From Picochlorum sp. 'celeri' (taxonomy: Eukaryota; Chlorophyta; Trebouxiophyceae): a DNA stretch of 64,000 nt. Below are positions 1 to 11,168 of this stretch, piece by piece (position 1 is the first letter of the stretch; every line of letters starts with the position of its first letter). Below the pieces are notes generated by a model that was given only the letters and a program-made list of their open reading frames with translations, searched no databases and had not been told where the DNA came from. The stretch spans positions 186,001 through 250,000 of the forward strand of contig JAACMV010000015.1 in NCBI GenBank assembly GCA_010909725.1. The letters run 5' to 3'. The translations under genes and the position numbers were made by a program.

Positions 1-251
1 TGAAGAGCGGAGCCACAGGCCTTTTGAAATCAGCGGGTGCAAAAGTAGTACAACGAATGCCACGAGACCTGGACAAACAAGGACTTATTGTAGTCCTCGA
101 CCACAGCGACGAAGACGGTGCGTCACGCATTGTCGAAGAAGCATGGTACCGACGCGCTCAGGATGCACATGTCCCAGTCGTAACCCACGCATGGTTGCGT
201 TCGTCAATATTACAGGGAAAACCGGTTGAACTTGATTCATTTTTACTGTAA
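1..251 (+). CDS. BRCT-domain protein, C-terminal fragment
   Basis: The frame is open from the window edge to a TAA at 249-251, so only the last ~83 residues of a larger protein are visible. The fragment reads like the second half of a BRCT domain: a Gly-rich start (SGATGLLKSAGAKV), a hydrophobic strand (QGLIVVLDH), and the diagnostic Trp in VVTHAWLRSSI followed by GKPVELDSFLL. BRCT domains bind phosphopeptides in DNA-damage and replication proteins, and a C-terminal one suits a PTIP-, MDC1- or TopBP1-like protein, but too little is present to choose. The stop is embedded in a TGTAA poly(A)-type signal (247-251) and lies 10 bp from the stop of the convergent neighbour. Confidence 0.6.
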   Translation, partial: KSGATGLLKSAGAKVVQRMPRDLDKQGLIVVLDHSDEDGASRIVEEAWYRRAQDAHVPVVTHAWLRSSILQGKPVELDSFLL

Positions 252-261
252 CAATGACACA

Positions 262-1042
262 CTATCTATCCATATCATCAGCCATCTCCTGAGTCTTTCT
301 CAGCAGTTCCACGTCCTGTGCAGACAACCCTCGCCGTGCCAAAAGCCTCTGCCTCTGCAACTCCTCCTCTTCTTTAGATACCTGTCTACTCTCAGCAAAT
401 GGGTGATTTGCCGGCAACTCCAAATTATCAATATCAATAGAATCACTGCATATATATAGATAGATAATCAACATGTATATATCATCGCAACATACACACG
501 CATGACACAAACACCTACTTGGCCACCTCCTTTTGACGACGCCTGCGTGCCGCCAACACCTGCTCCTCTGTCAAATCCTCATACTTTACCGTCTTCATGC
601 CCTTCATCAACCGATTATAATGCTCTTCATCCGCCGCACCTCCTCGCTTAAACCCTCTCTCTTCCAATGAATTTCTACGGCGATACCTCAACGCAGCACC
701 CAGCACTCGAAGACTGACAAACACACCCAGCAACCCAGCAGGCACCAAAACAGTCATGGGCAATCCCCCATCACCCCCTGAATGCACCCCTGATTCCCCT
801 CCTTCCTCCGAAATCCCTACATGTGGACTGTACAAATCAGCCTCACTCCACTGATCTCGCTTGGACCCATTCACAACCGCTGACCTCTGTGCTATCGTGA
901 CCCTCGTCCAGAGACGAGGGGACAAGCCTCTGTTGCTCGCCCCTGACCCTGCCACACGCATTGCACATCCATATGACCTAGTAAACATGATTGTGTTCTC
1001 CAGAGGGACTATCGAACCAATCAAGAACCTATCCCAGCTCAA
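262..1042 (-). CDS. predicted membrane protein of unknown function, 2 exons
   Basis: I join exons 1042..519 and 445..262 across a 73-nt intron (donor GTAGGT, acceptor ATATGCAG), which keeps the frame and gives about 235 residues. The first ATG is at 1042. A second in-frame ATG at 988 (MFTRSYGCAMRV) begins a more convincing organelle-targeting peptide rich in Arg and Ser. One hydrophobic stretch (MTVLVPAGLLGVFVSLRVLG) is a likely transmembrane helix, followed by Arg-rich segments. The C-terminal half is charged, with an RRG motif and an EEE run, and is probably helical. I do not recognise the family; a plastid or mitochondrial single-pass protein is plausible. It is convergent with the BRCT gene and divergent from Rab GDI. 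Confidence 0.65.
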
Positions 1043-1349
1043 CCACCGAGAGTGGGAATGATCCTCTTCTCAATCGATACAAACAGATCCGTTCCTGATA
1101 GTTTCTGAACTATCAAATCAATTTAATAAATAATAACCTGTGCTGTTGCATTTGGTGTCCTTGTTCTTCCCAAGAAGAAACTTGGAACAGAGAGGCTCTT
1201 GTTTTTTTAATGTTTTATAGAAGGACATTTCGAGTGTCGGTGGAAATTCATGGACAAATATCAGCTCTGTCGACGTTAAAAAAATCACTTTACATCCATT
1301 ACACACGTCTGTCGATACAAGAGCGTATCAGTCATCTACAAAGAGAACC
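1043..1349. other. divergent intergenic region
   Basis: This 307-bp gap separates the starts of the membrane-protein gene (minus) and Rab GDI (plus), so it should carry both promoters. The only structure seen is a 7-bp-arm hairpin at 1097-1114 (GATAGTT, loop TCTG, AACTATC). No further gene is supported. Confidence 0.5.
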
Positions 1350-2832
1350 ATGGACGAAGATTACGATGCCATCGTCCTGGGTACTGGACTGAAAGAATGC
1401 ATTCTCAGTGGACTGCTATCTGTCGAAGGATACAAAGTTCTTCATATGGATAAGAACTCGTACTATGGAGGGGAGTCTGCATCGTTGAATCTGAACCAGG
1501 TTGGTGTTTTCTTTTTTACAATCTGATCTGTCGCTCTTGGAGTCCCTGGGGTGATTTTGATGCATTCTGTGTAGATGTTTGAACGATTTAAATCTGGAGA
1601 GACTCCTGCGAAGGAATTGGGAGCCTCACGAGACTATAACATTGACCTTGTTCCCAAGTTTATCATGGTACGTGTGTGGCCCAGTCTAACTCGGTGTGGT
1701 TGTCATTCTGTCTGACAGCGGTGTTGTCTGGCTACTATAGGCGAATGGAAACCTTGTCAAGGTGTTGATTCATACCGATGTGACGAAATATTTGGAGTTC
1801 AAGGCGGTTGACGGGTCTTTTGTGTTGAACAAGGGTCGTGTGGAAAAGGTGCCTGCAACCGATTGGGAGGCCTTGCGGTCGCCATTGATGGGGTTGTTTG
1901 AGAAGAGGCGAGCTGCCAAGTTTCTGAGTTATTGCCAGCAATACAATCCCAAGGATTCTACGACGTGGAGGTCGTGGGATTTGGATACCATGACCATGTA
2001 TGAGCTGTATCAGCAGTTTGGTTTGGACCCCATGACGATTGATTTTATTGGGCATGCTATTGCGCTGCACAGAGATGATCAGTACATGGTGCGTCCGGCA
2101 AAACCGACTGTGATGAAGATCAAGCTGTATTACGAGTCCATGATGAGATATGATGGGTTGACGTCCCCCTACATTTACCCTCTGTATGGTCTTGGGGAGT
2201 TGCCCCAGGCATTTGCTCGCCTCTCTGCTGTGCATGGTGGTACGTACATGCTGGATAGGCCGGATTTAGAAGTTCAATATGATGATAATGGTGTTGCTCT
2301 TGGGGTAAAATGCGGGGAGGAAGTCGCCAAGGCAAAGTTTGTTGTGGGTGATCCGACATATTTTAGGGACAGAGTGATCAAGACTGGCAAGGTGGTGCGA
2401 GCCATGTGTATATTGTCTCATCCTGTTCCAGGTACAGGTGATGCGTCATCGTTCCAGATGATATTACCTCAGAAACAAGTCGGAAGGCATTCAGATGTAT
2501 ATGTGTTCTGTTGCTCTGCAACACATAATGTGGCACCAAAGAACACATGGATTGCATTTGTATCAACTACTGTGGAGACTGCGTCACCAGCTGACGAATT
2601 GAATGCGGGACTGAGTCTTTTGGGCCACATAGATGAGAAGTTTGTAGAAGTTGTGGATGTATTTGAACCATTGGATGATGGCAAGACTGACAAGGTATTT
2701 ATTTCAAAGGGGTATGATGCCACATCTCACTTTGAAACTGAGATTGATGATGTGCTGAATATGTACGAGAGAATTACTGGAAAGCCTCTCGATCTCGATA
2801 AAGAAGATTTGAGCAAGCGTCAAGAAGCATGA
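1350..2832 (+). CDS. GDI1: Rab GDP-dissociation inhibitor
   Basis: Exons 1350..1499, 1575..1667 and 1741..2832 (two phase-0 introns of 75 and 73 nt) give 444 residues, the usual Rab GDI length. The N-terminus ([20 protein letters not shown]) and the following [13 protein letters not shown] are hallmark GDI/REP sequence, and [12 protein letters not shown] and [13 protein letters not shown] lie in the Rab-binding platform. Rab GDI extracts prenylated GDP-bound Rab GTPases from membranes and recycles them through the cytosol for vesicle traffic. The lack of a long insert argues for GDI rather than Rab escort protein. Simple ORF calling finds only the third exon. The stop lies 16 bp from that of the convergent CutC gene. 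Confidence 0.95.
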
Positions 2833-2848
2833 ATTTGCATTCATAGTA

Positions 2849-3550
2849 TTACTTGGCTTCTGCATGTAGAATTTGGTACACACGTTGTATTTCTGTAGAA
2901 GACCCTCCAAAGGATCCATGGATTTCTCGTACTCCTGTACTGCGTAGAATGGTTTGAACATTCTGATGTGATACACCTCCACCGGGCATGATTGATATTC
3001 GTCCCCTACTCTGATGCACCAAATCTTGTACAACTGATAGCCCTTGGTGGGCAGAGCTTGCACCGCCCGATGTGAGAACTCGTGGCACATCGCACGCTAT
3101 TAGGTCCTCGAGTGCATCAACAAGACGCGTATAATGAATATCATCAAATGCTCTGTGGAAAGTGACGTCCAGTCCTACATCACGAGCCAGATGACACAGT
3201 GCTCTGGTCCGAGGACAGTCCACACACACATGTGGATTTGAGGCAAGGATACCGAATACAACGCCTTCAATAGCAGTATTTGATCCATGAGATGCAATTT
3301 CCCTCTTCATAAGCTCAAATTCATCATCTGTGTAGAAAAAATCCCCATCTCTCGGTCGCACCATGGCATAACATGGAACATGGAGCTTGTTCAGTTGAGC
3401 TTTTTGATGGTGTATCGCGGCTATAAACTCCTTTGATGGACTCGTGCCGCCAAGGTGTAAGTTGCTACATACTTCTAGTCTTGATGCTCCAGATTGAAGC
3501 GCTATTATGGCCGAATCAAGAGAATCCACGCACACTTCGAGCTGCTGCAT
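2849..3550 (-). CDS. cutC: CutC-family copper homeostasis protein
   Basis: This single-exon gene encodes 233 residues, matching the TIM-barrel CutC family (about 240). It begins LEVCVDSLDSAIIALQSGA and has the family signature SRLEVCSNLHLGGTSPS and MVRPRDGDFFYTDDE, then VTFHRAFDD and LTSGGASSAHQG, all conserved in CutC. The protein is linked to copper tolerance in bacteria and binds Cu(I) in animals, though its enzymatic role is unsettled. No targeting peptide is visible, so it is probably cytosolic. The ATG at 3550 starts directly at the conserved N-terminus. Confidence 0.92.
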   Translation of the reverse strand: MQQLEVCVDSLDSAIIALQSGASRLEVCSNLHLGGTSPSKEFIAAIHHQKAQLNKLHVPCYAMVRPRDGDFFYTDDEFELMKREIASHGSNTAIEGVVFGILASNPHVCVDCPRTRALCHLARDVGLDVTFHRAFDDIHYTRLVDALEDLIACDVPRVLTSGGASSAHQGLSVVQDLVHQSRGRISIMPGGGVSHQNVQTILRSTGVREIHGSFGGSSTEIQRVYQILHAEAK

Positions 3551-3661
3551 GTTTTTTTCCTTTCACATGACATGGACATGCGGTCAGATTTCCGATCGAT
3601 TCTGTATGGTTCGGATTACATGTACTCGTTTTTAATTCTAAAAGTAATATTGACTATGGTA

Positions 3662-5098
3662 TTAGTATCGATCTTCGACGAAAATATCAATGCGGTCGCC
3701 ATCAGCTTCAAATGAAAACGCTGGTTCAGAAGATGGTGAAGATGTGCTGCGCTGTATAATCTGTTGCAGATCGACACCCGCTATTTGAGGAATGATGGCC
3801 GCAACACCGTCCAAAAACCCTGCTGGGAACCGCGTATCTAGCTGTACATTTCCTGTTCTAGTGTCGGTTATTTTAAACCGAAGCCATTTGGACCGAGGAC
3901 TCTCTGAGGACGAAGAGGGACCAGGTGGTTTCTCAATATCATATGTATCCTGTGCCGCAGAGTAGGATGCTCCCGTATATGATTCATTTGGATCAAGAAT
4001 CACGTCAGGTTCGATTGATGCGTCACGCGGGGTGGTGGTGTCTATAGCCGTTGCATACCGCTGCTCCTGTTCAAAGTACTCTGGAAAACCAACAGCACGC
4101 TGGAGCGTCTGAAAATCTGGAACATTCTGGGGTATATTCCCTTGCTTCAAATCCACCAACGCTTCTCGCATCGCCTTGATGGACACGCCGAGAAGCGACA
4201 GCGGATACGCAACCAATCTGAATCCCATCTTGTCCAACTCCTCTGGGCTACATATAGGCGTCTTTCCTCCTCCCTCCAGCATATTTGCCATCTTATGCGC
4301 CCCATGTATTTGTGCACAAAATGTACGCATTTCTGCTTCTGTTTCTAGCGCATCGACAAAGACAATATCTGCACCAGCATCAGCAAATGCTTGCGCTCGT
4401 TCCAGTGCCTCTTGAAAATCAACAGCTTGTTTTGCATCCGTCCGTGCAACAATAACGATATCCTGACCTCCTTGTCGAGCATCACATGCCGCTCGTATTC
4501 GAGCAATAGCCTCATCCCGCGGAATCACTCGTTTCCCTTTGACATGCCCACAGCTTTTTGGCCACACTTGGTCTTCAATCAAGATTCCTGAAAATCCTGC
4601 AGACGCATACCCCTGAACTGTTCGAATCACATTCATCGCGTTACCATATCCAGTATCAGCATCTCCTATGATTGGAATGGTACGAGTGGCTTCAATCATC
4701 TGACATCCTTGCTCAAGCATTTCTGAGTAACATACCAATCCTGTATCTGGTTTACCAAGCCTCGCACCAGCCACAGAAAACCCAGACATGAATAGAAAGT
4801 CGAAATTGGCCTCCTCTGCGAGCTTGGCACTGATCCCATCGTACGCTGCTGGCCCCAACAGAAGGCCATTTGAATCTTGGCCATCCAACAGCTGTCGTAA
4901 ACGTTCTGTCCGGGGGATTGTATAGGCACACCCGTTCCCAGGAAGGGCGGCGATCCTTCCATACTGCTTGGATCGAGTAGACAAGGCCATATGATGGGGC
5001 AAAAAGCCACGCGCATGCCTCAGTGGCACAACATGGCCAGTTGAAAGACAACCCAACATGGCGTGGTGCTTCCTCAGACACCCTCCAGATACCGGCAT
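3662..5098 (-). CDS. PEP-mutase/isocitrate-lyase superfamily enzyme with fused C-terminal domain
   Basis: Translation probably starts at 5098 (MPVSGGCLRK), giving 478 residues with a Ser/Arg/His-rich plastid-type leader; an upstream in-frame ATG at 5197 has no better support. The core (about 70-340) matches plant chloroplast carboxyvinyl-carboxyphosphonate phosphorylmutase-like proteins: GDADTGYG, ILIEDQVWPKSCGH with the catalytic Cys loop, and VIVARTDA. These enzymes make or break C-C or P-C bonds next to a carboxylate; the true substrate of the plant type is unclear. After a disordered Ser/Pro linker, residues about 404-478 form a separate domain (KWLRFKITDTRTGN to DGDRIDIFVED) that resembles a bacterial domain found next to SHOCT-like segments. 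That fusion is unusual. Confidence 0.88.
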   Translation of the reverse strand: MPVSGGCLRKHHAMLGCLSTGHVVPLRHARGFLPHHMALSTRSKQYGRIAALPGNGCAYTIPRTERLRQLLDGQDSNGLLLGPAAYDGISAKLAEEANFDFLFMSGFSVAGARLGKPDTGLVCYSEMLEQGCQMIEATRTIPIIGDADTGYGNAMNVIRTVQGYASAGFSGILIEDQVWPKSCGHVKGKRVIPRDEAIARIRAACDARQGGQDIVIVARTDAKQAVDFQEALERAQAFADAGADIVFVDALETEAEMRTFCAQIHGAHKMANMLEGGGKTPICSPEELDKMGFRLVAYPLSLLGVSIKAMREALVDLKQGNIPQNVPDFQTLQRAVGFPEYFEQEQRYATAIDTTTPRDASIEPDVILDPNESYTGASYSAAQDTYDIEKPPGPSSSSESPRSKWLRFKITDTRTGNVQLDTRFPAGFLDGVAAIIPQIAGVDLQQIIQRSTSSPSSEPAFSFEADGDRIDIFVEDRY

Positions 5099-5299
5099 CC
5101 TGCTGAATATTGAAATTTTATTACTAGTAGTATTGTTATTGTACTGTGGAATCGTGACGCTGTTTGTTGATCGACTGATATTCTCGAAAATGTCCATAAA
5201 TAGATATATAAGAAGAACTGACGCCTTGCCTCACGACAGATGTCATGAATAGCTGCTGTAGCTCTGAGCCATTAAGTATTAGATCAATATAATACTATC

Positions 5300-7217
5300 A
5301 TGAAGGCTCGAAAGGCGATTGAGAGGGTTCAGAGCGAGGAGGAGGCTCTGACTCTTGGAGAAGAGCTTGTGAATTCTCCAAAGGAAAAAGCAAACAATTT
5401 ACCGATTCTAATTGCATATATTCAACACTCTGTACGTTATTTGATATGTATAAATGTGAATGGCGCACTGTGAAATGCCTGGAGGATGGAGATGAAAGAA
5501 AAAAATCTGTTCAAGAGGCATGCTTGCCATGCGGTCATCTGTTCTCATCAAGACCGACTCTGTATTGTTGTAGGAGCAATGTACAAAATCAGAGGTTTCA
5601 AAACTGTTGACAGAGTACTTCATGCAACGATACCAGGAGAATGAGATTCTTGTTGCTGGAGGAGAGAGGACTGCTGGCTTGGTGCAGCAGGACGCCAATG
5701 ATGGTCAACAGAAAAATGATATGGATGTGTATAGGGCATGGTTGACGAAAATGAAGGATTCTTTTGTTGATGCGCTGGTTGTTATGTTGAGTGATGAGGC
5801 AGCAGGAGCTTTGGAACAAGTAAGCGCTTTGGCATGCTTGATGGAGTTTGTTCGAGGGGAACGGCTCGGGGTGTTTGATCATGTGCTCTACCTGAGGATA
5901 CTTCAAGTTCTTTTGAAAGAAGATGGGGTTGAGTCAGAGACGCTTGGGGCCATTATTGGAAAGTATTGTGGGTATGCTGATGCTCATTATTTTACATGCA
6001 AAGGAATTGCTTCCATGTGTACCAGACATATTGGTGCTAGCACCGATGAGGATGAGAATGATGTGTCGGCAGATTTTCTGAGAAACGTGTATGATGTGTT
6101 GATTCATATCACAGATGCATTGGACATGTTTGCTCAGCAGGAGGAGGATGGGAGCCTTCCATCGTGGTGTGGGGCATCAGAGGTGGGTATTTTAGTAGCA
6201 ACGAATGATGGCACGACCAAGCGTCAACGTAAAAGATTGAGAAATCAACAGAATGGTAGTGAGCAACCGCGGGAAACGACAGTATCAGGGAAATGGTCGA
6301 GCAGAAAACTGAGGCAAAAAGCACTGAGCACTGCGTGGATAGAGTTTTTGAAACTAGAAGTACCATTCGACTGTTATCGAAGTTTATTGAGTAGACTTCA
6401 TAATACAATAATACCCGCGTTGATAAACCCTTTGCTTCTGAGCGATTTTCTGACACATGTACTGGATCGTGGTGGCTTGGATGGCATGCTGGCATTGAAT
6501 GGAATCTTCATTCTGGTGACACAGTATGGTCTCGAATACCCAAAGTTTTACGAGCGTCTATATGGTCTTTTGACGCCAGAGGTTTTCTTGTCGAAACATA
6601 GAGTCCGATTTTTCCAGTTGGCAGACATCTTTTTAGCATCTCCCATGGTGCCAGCATACACTGCTGCTGCATTTGCAAAAAAGTTTGCCAGACTTGGTAT
6701 CCGAGGGTCGTCTCCAGCAGCGATTATTGCTATCGCATTTATCCACAATATCATTCGGAGGCATCCGTCGTGTATCCAAATCCTCCATAGACCACAGCCT
6801 TTTGCTGTGACAACAGCCGAAGAGGCATCAAAACTGAAGCAAAAGGGAGACGTGTGGGCAGGCAAGGATGTCTATGATGAAGACGAGCCGAACCCAGCAG
6901 AATCAAGAGCTTTGGAGAGTTCTTTATGGGAAATATCGGTGTTCCGACACCATGCAGATCCATCAGTGTCCCAATATTCCAGTGTCTTGAACAAGGATAT
7001 GACAAACAAACTCAAGTCTTCCGAAATTGATATAGCAGAGGTACTTGCTTCTGCTTCATACACGTCAATATTTGATAGAGAGATGAAGAAAAAGCTAAAG
7101 TCAGTCCCTACTGCCATCTACAGTGGTACACGAACAGGAGCCCCAACACGTGTATTTTCCTCTGGCAATGTAGAGACTCTCACATTACCAGGATTTATTG
7201 TACCGTCATCGACATGA
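5300..7217 (+). CDS. NOC4: nucleolar complex protein 4 (NOC4/UTP19)
   Basis: Exons 5300..5431 and 5574..7217 (intron 142 nt, GTACGT donor, phase 0) give 591 residues, close to yeast and human NOC4. The C-terminal CBF/Mak21-type region is clear: VRFFQLADIFLASPMVPAY, AAFAKKFARLGIRGSSPAA and FIHNIIRRHPSCIQILHRP, all typical of NOC4. The protein pairs with NOP14 in the nucleolus for 40S pre-ribosome assembly and export. A basic stretch (TTKRQRKRLRNQQNG) may be the nuclear/nucleolar signal. A TATATAAG box lies at 5205-5212 and a TGTAA signal at 7227-7231, ten bases past the stop and just before the convergent D27-like stop. Confidence 0.9.
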
Positions 7218-7240
7218 CATGTATACTGTAAACACAATGC

Positions 7241-8056
7241 TTACTCTTCGAAAATTGCTGCTATACGCGGACATTGAGCCGATGTGTCTGTGCTGCTTGT
7301 TGGGCACTGGGTGAAACATGCAGACTGGAATGCCTCATCCTGTTCCTTTGGCAACGGCGTTTTCCCAAAAGAAAATTGACACTCGAACGTTTCATAGTTT
7401 GGCTCCATCGTCAGAGGTAACCCCATATCCTTTTCAAAAAACTCTTGCGTCGGTATCTTGCACGAATTGATACAGACACCAACACATCCACTTTCCTCAA
7501 GGTACCTGCACCTGCGTACTAAAACCCCGTGACCCTGACCAATCTCTCCACCATCGATTTCAACATCATTTATGTCACATTCACCCATTAGCCACTGACA
7601 CGTCAGCCATGTCGCGAATGCATTCAACCTATATGACAGTGTAGGCAAGGGTCTTGCAAACATGATTTTGAATGCCGGAGGCAGCCAGCCAGGAAACAAG
7701 GAATTCAAGATCCTTCGTGTCAAAACTTGCGTGTCTCTCGGCGATCCTAGCGCATTTAATCTCCTAGTGAGGTCAATAATCCCTTGATATCCCTCCTCTG
7801 ATGAATCTCTATTCTGCAATGCAGCAACCATCTTCCTACGAAACAGTCCATACACAATCGTATTCAAAGGCTGCGAATCAATGTCTGTATACTCGGGCTT
7901 TGGATCTTGTGGGCCTGTTGCATATACCAATGTCTGTCTACGCTGATGAGACCTAGCAGGGGGCAGTGCTTCTTGACCTGAAAAAGTAAACTGCAGAGGC
8001 AATGGCCTGTATCGATGACAGCATCCCCTCACGCTGGGATATGAATTCATAGACAT
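7241..8056 (-). CDS. D27L: DWARF27-like carotenoid isomerase family protein
   Basis: This single-exon gene encodes 271 residues. The C-terminal half carries the D27/DUF4033 signature CRYLEESGCVGVCINSCKIP, followed by PTQEFFEKDMGLPLTMEPNY and CQFSFGKTPLP; the Cys residues may hold an iron cofactor. The first ~45 residues are rich in Ser, Arg and Gln and end near LVYATG, as expected for a plastid transit peptide. Plant D27 interconverts all-trans- and 9-cis-beta-carotene at the start of strigolactone synthesis. Algal relatives usually fall in D27-like groups acting more broadly on carotenoids, so isomerase activity is inferred. It is convergent with NOC4 (24 bp) and divergent from SURF1. Confidence 0.88.
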   Translation of the reverse strand: MSMNSYPSVRGCCHRYRPLPLQFTFSGQEALPPARSHQRRQTLVYATGPQDPKPEYTDIDSQPLNTIVYGLFRRKMVAALQNRDSSEEGYQGIIDLTRRLNALGSPRDTQVLTRRILNSLFPGWLPPAFKIMFARPLPTLSYRLNAFATWLTCQWLMGECDINDVEIDGGEIGQGHGVLVRRCRYLEESGCVGVCINSCKIPTQEFFEKDMGLPLTMEPNYETFECQFSFGKTPLPKEQDEAFQSACFTQCPTSSTDTSAQCPRIAAIFEE

Positions 8057-8383
8057 CTATGTTTATAGTTTCCTGGCGATTCCAAATACGAGATGGAAAA
8101 TGGCCTCACACTTTGTTTTTTTACTTCAACTCCTTGCTGGGAGTTGATCAATGTACGATGAGATGACACCCTCTGTGCGATCTGAGACATCCAAGTAATC
8201 AGAAATATGTATCTTGTGAATCAATGATGGGGATTCCATGAACATTTCAGACAGATCCATTCGAAATTTCGTAAATAATCATTATAAAAATACAAGCGAT
8301 CTGTCGACGATTGTTATTTCCTTGGATACTCCTTCTGGTAGATACTTGTACTAAAAAATAAAGCATGTACGTATGCGATAGCA
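8057..8383. promoter_or_regulatory. divergent promoter region, D27-like / SURF1
   Basis: This 327-bp gap lies between two start codons on opposite strands. It contains an inverted repeat at 8126-8147 (TCAACTCC, 6-nt spacer, GGAGTTGA) that could form a hairpin or bind a dimeric factor. Its role is inferred from position only. Confidence 0.4.
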
Positions 8384-9585
8384 ATGGGAGGAGGCTGGAA
8401 GCACGTGGCTGACAAGCTGCGACAGAGTGTCCAAAGGGTGAGTTCAAAACACACTGTGTTGGGTTCCGACGTATATGGCGCTGGGTCAGCGAATGGAGCT
8501 ACATTGACACACAGGCACTGTTATAGTACACATCAGATCCAGCCATGGCATACAAATGCATACTGGGTGCCAAAACATGCAAGACTCTTTTCCTCAGGTG
8601 CTGTTGAGAGTGCAGAGCACGGGTCAAGCAATGCGGCATCATCCGTCTCTGGTAGTCGCAGAGGAGGGTTTAAACAGTACTTGCTACTTCTTCCTCCTGC
8701 GCTTGCTGCGTTTCTTGGAGTATGGCAGGTTGGGAGGAGGCAAGAGAAGATTGGCATGTTGGAGCAGAGAAGGTCCCAGGAAAAGGTGTGTGGATGACAC
8801 ATGTGCAGACACACATGGCCACGGCGTGTTCTCTAACAATACATATACGACTGTGATTATTGCAGCAAGCCTCAGAGGATGTATTCATGCTGCTTGGACA
8901 ACATGATGCTGAAAGAAAAAAATCAAAAGAAGACCATGTTTCCTCTGCAGACACCACTAGTCTTCCAGAGTATAAAAGAGTGCACGCAACTGGTGTGTTT
9001 GATAATGAAAAGAGTATTTTCATTGGTCCCAGACCACGATCTACCATGGGAGTGACAGAGTCTGGATATTTCATGGTGACTCCCATGAGGCAGAATGGTA
9101 GAGCCATCATGGTGCTGCGAGGGTGGGTGCCTGCAGATTGGAAATTCTCAAACATCCCCAAGGACGACTCTCAAGCAACCATTCACGGCGTTATTCGACC
9201 CAGCGAGAATCCAAGTGTATTTGTTCCGAAGAATACACCAGAAAAAAGGGATTGGTACTTTATTGATGTGCCTCATCTAGCCAATGCTATGGGATTGCCT
9301 GACGCAACACTCCTGGTGGAAGTCGTCACTCCAGAAGAAGATACTATTCAGTCTGGAGGAAAAGTGAACCCAACTGCCATGGACATTTTAGGAGGGCGAA
9401 CTACCATACGGACCGTGAATGAGGAAAAGGACAAGGAATCATATCCTCTGGCCAAGTCGGAAGGTGACTTGAGACATTTCAGTGTCATGCCACGAGACCA
9501 TTTAAACTATGCCCTTACATGGTTTTCTCTGAGTGCTGCAACTTCAGCACTCGCGTACAAAGTCATAAAAGGTCGTGGTCGATAA
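8384..9585 (+). CDS. SURF1: SURF1 cytochrome c oxidase assembly factor
   Basis: Exons 8384..8785 and 8866..9585 (80-nt intron, GTGTGT donor, phase 0) give 373 residues. SURF1 is a mitochondrial inner-membrane protein needed for heme-containing Cox1 maturation in complex IV. The family layout is visible: a Ser/His-rich presequence to about residue 95, first transmembrane helix YLLLLPPALAAFLGVWQVG with the conserved GxWQ-type motif and a following RR, intermembrane strands VHATGVFDNEKSIFIGPRP and AIMVLRGWVPADW, and a second helix near the C-terminus (LTWFSLSAATSALAYKVI). The stop lies 28 bp from that of the convergent histone deacetylase. Confidence 0.93.
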
Positions 9586-9613
9586 TATGTTTGCTTACAC
9601 TACTCAATAATAT

Positions 9614-11168
9614 TTAATGTGCTGCATCATCTTCCATATTGGCATCCTGATCATCATCCTGTGATCCCGACAAAGCAATGACAATATCATCTTCATCCAT
9701 TGCGGGCATTGCTGGTTCTATTTTCACAGCATCACCTCTGGCTGCTCCCTCATTTCCGGCACCATCATCCCCAGAAACATATCCATCCTCATCCTTGACA
9801 ATGCGTCTATCCTCATATGCTTGTCCCCCTCCACGAACGTCTGCATCTTCTTCCGGAAGATCATCCTCAACTTCTTGCTTTGGTGGCTTTTGAACCATGG
9901 GCGCCGATGGCGCTGGTGGCAAATCTTTCAACTGCTCCAGGATACTCACCTTCAACTCTTCCAACTGTGCTCTTGTATTCGAATTTCTCATATTCGAGAC
10001 TTCGATTCGAAGCTTATGAGTGTCCATATAATAATCATAATGAGCATACGAACTCTCGGGAAGATCGTCTTCCAAATCCTTATCAAGGAGTTTGCCAGTC
10101 TCATAACACCAACACCGCGCAACATTCCTCATGGTATACCCACCTCCACCAAGCACAAGCATTGGCACATTAAATTTCCTCAAAAACTCAATACAATGAG
10201 AATGACCTTCTAAAGATAAATTGAAGCACCCAAGCTTATCACCCGAGAGAGAATCAGCACCCCCACACACCACAATAGCCTGTGGCTGATACCTCTTCAT
10301 CACCTCCTCCATGATGGGTTCAAACACATACTTGTACGATTCATCATCCATTCCATTATCCAAAGGAACATTCACGGCATACCGCGTTCCCTTCCCATGC
10401 CCAAAGTCCCCCACAGCACCAGTTCCAGGGAAGAAATCACCATACTTGTGAAATGACACCGTCATCACTCTGTCAGTCGTGTAAAATGCTTCCTCCACAC
10501 CATCCCCATGATGAATATCTATATCAACATACAGAACCCTTTGATGCTCCTTCAAAAGCTCCAGAATAGCAAGAACAATATCATTAATGTAGCAAAACCC
10601 AGATGCCTCCCCCTTTTTGGCATGATGCATGCCTCCACTCCAGTTCATCACCACATCCGACGTGCCATCATTAATCAGCCCAGCTCCTCCAATAGAACCA
10701 CCAGTATATATTTGGAAATACTCAAACATCCCATCAAACACCGGGCAATCAGCCTCTCCCACCGCCCCCAAGTTGAACCTCCTCATTTGCAGCATAAACT
10801 CCTCCTGATTCTCAGGCGTGACACTCATCAAAAAATCTACATAATCGTCCGCATGAAACTTCATAATATCCTCCCTCGACCGAGACTTTGGACGCATCAA
10901 CCGCATCTGAGACGTCAACCCATACCCATCCACCAAATTGGTCGTCAACTGTACTCTATGAGGCCTCATCGGATTCCCACCTCCATAATTATAATTCGTC
11001 ATCTACACCATCATCATGCCATTATTATTATTATTACTATTATCCTTCTATCGAGTACTAGTGCTAGTAGTATGCCATGGCACGCATACAGTAGAAGAAA
11101 AAAAAAAGACAAACAACACGCACCTCCTCATCATAAAAATACACAACAGGCTTGTGTTTAGACCCCAT
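9614..11168 (-). CDS. HDA: class I (RPD3-type) histone deacetylase
   Basis: A simple ORF covers only 9614..11002. The family N-terminus is restored by a 45-nt first exon at 11168..11124 (encoding MGSKHKPVVYFYDEE) and a 121-nt intron (11123..11003, donor GTGCGT, acceptor GTGTAG), giving 477 residues. Catalytic features are intact: NWSGGMHHAKKGEASGF, the zinc-binding VDIDIHHGDGVEEAFY, FPGTGAVGD and GGGGYTMRNVARCW. It deacetylates histone tails in nuclear repressor complexes. The last ~100 residues are a disordered acidic tail (QDDDQDANMEDD), as in many RPD3 enzymes. A TTACA (TGTAA on this strand) lies 15 bases past the stop at 9595-9599. An inverted repeat lies upstream at 11247-11270. Confidence 0.95.

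Noticed and set aside
1210..1392. ORF overlapping the Rab GDI start
   Set aside because: It is in another frame and covers the 5' UTR and first codons of a certain gene.
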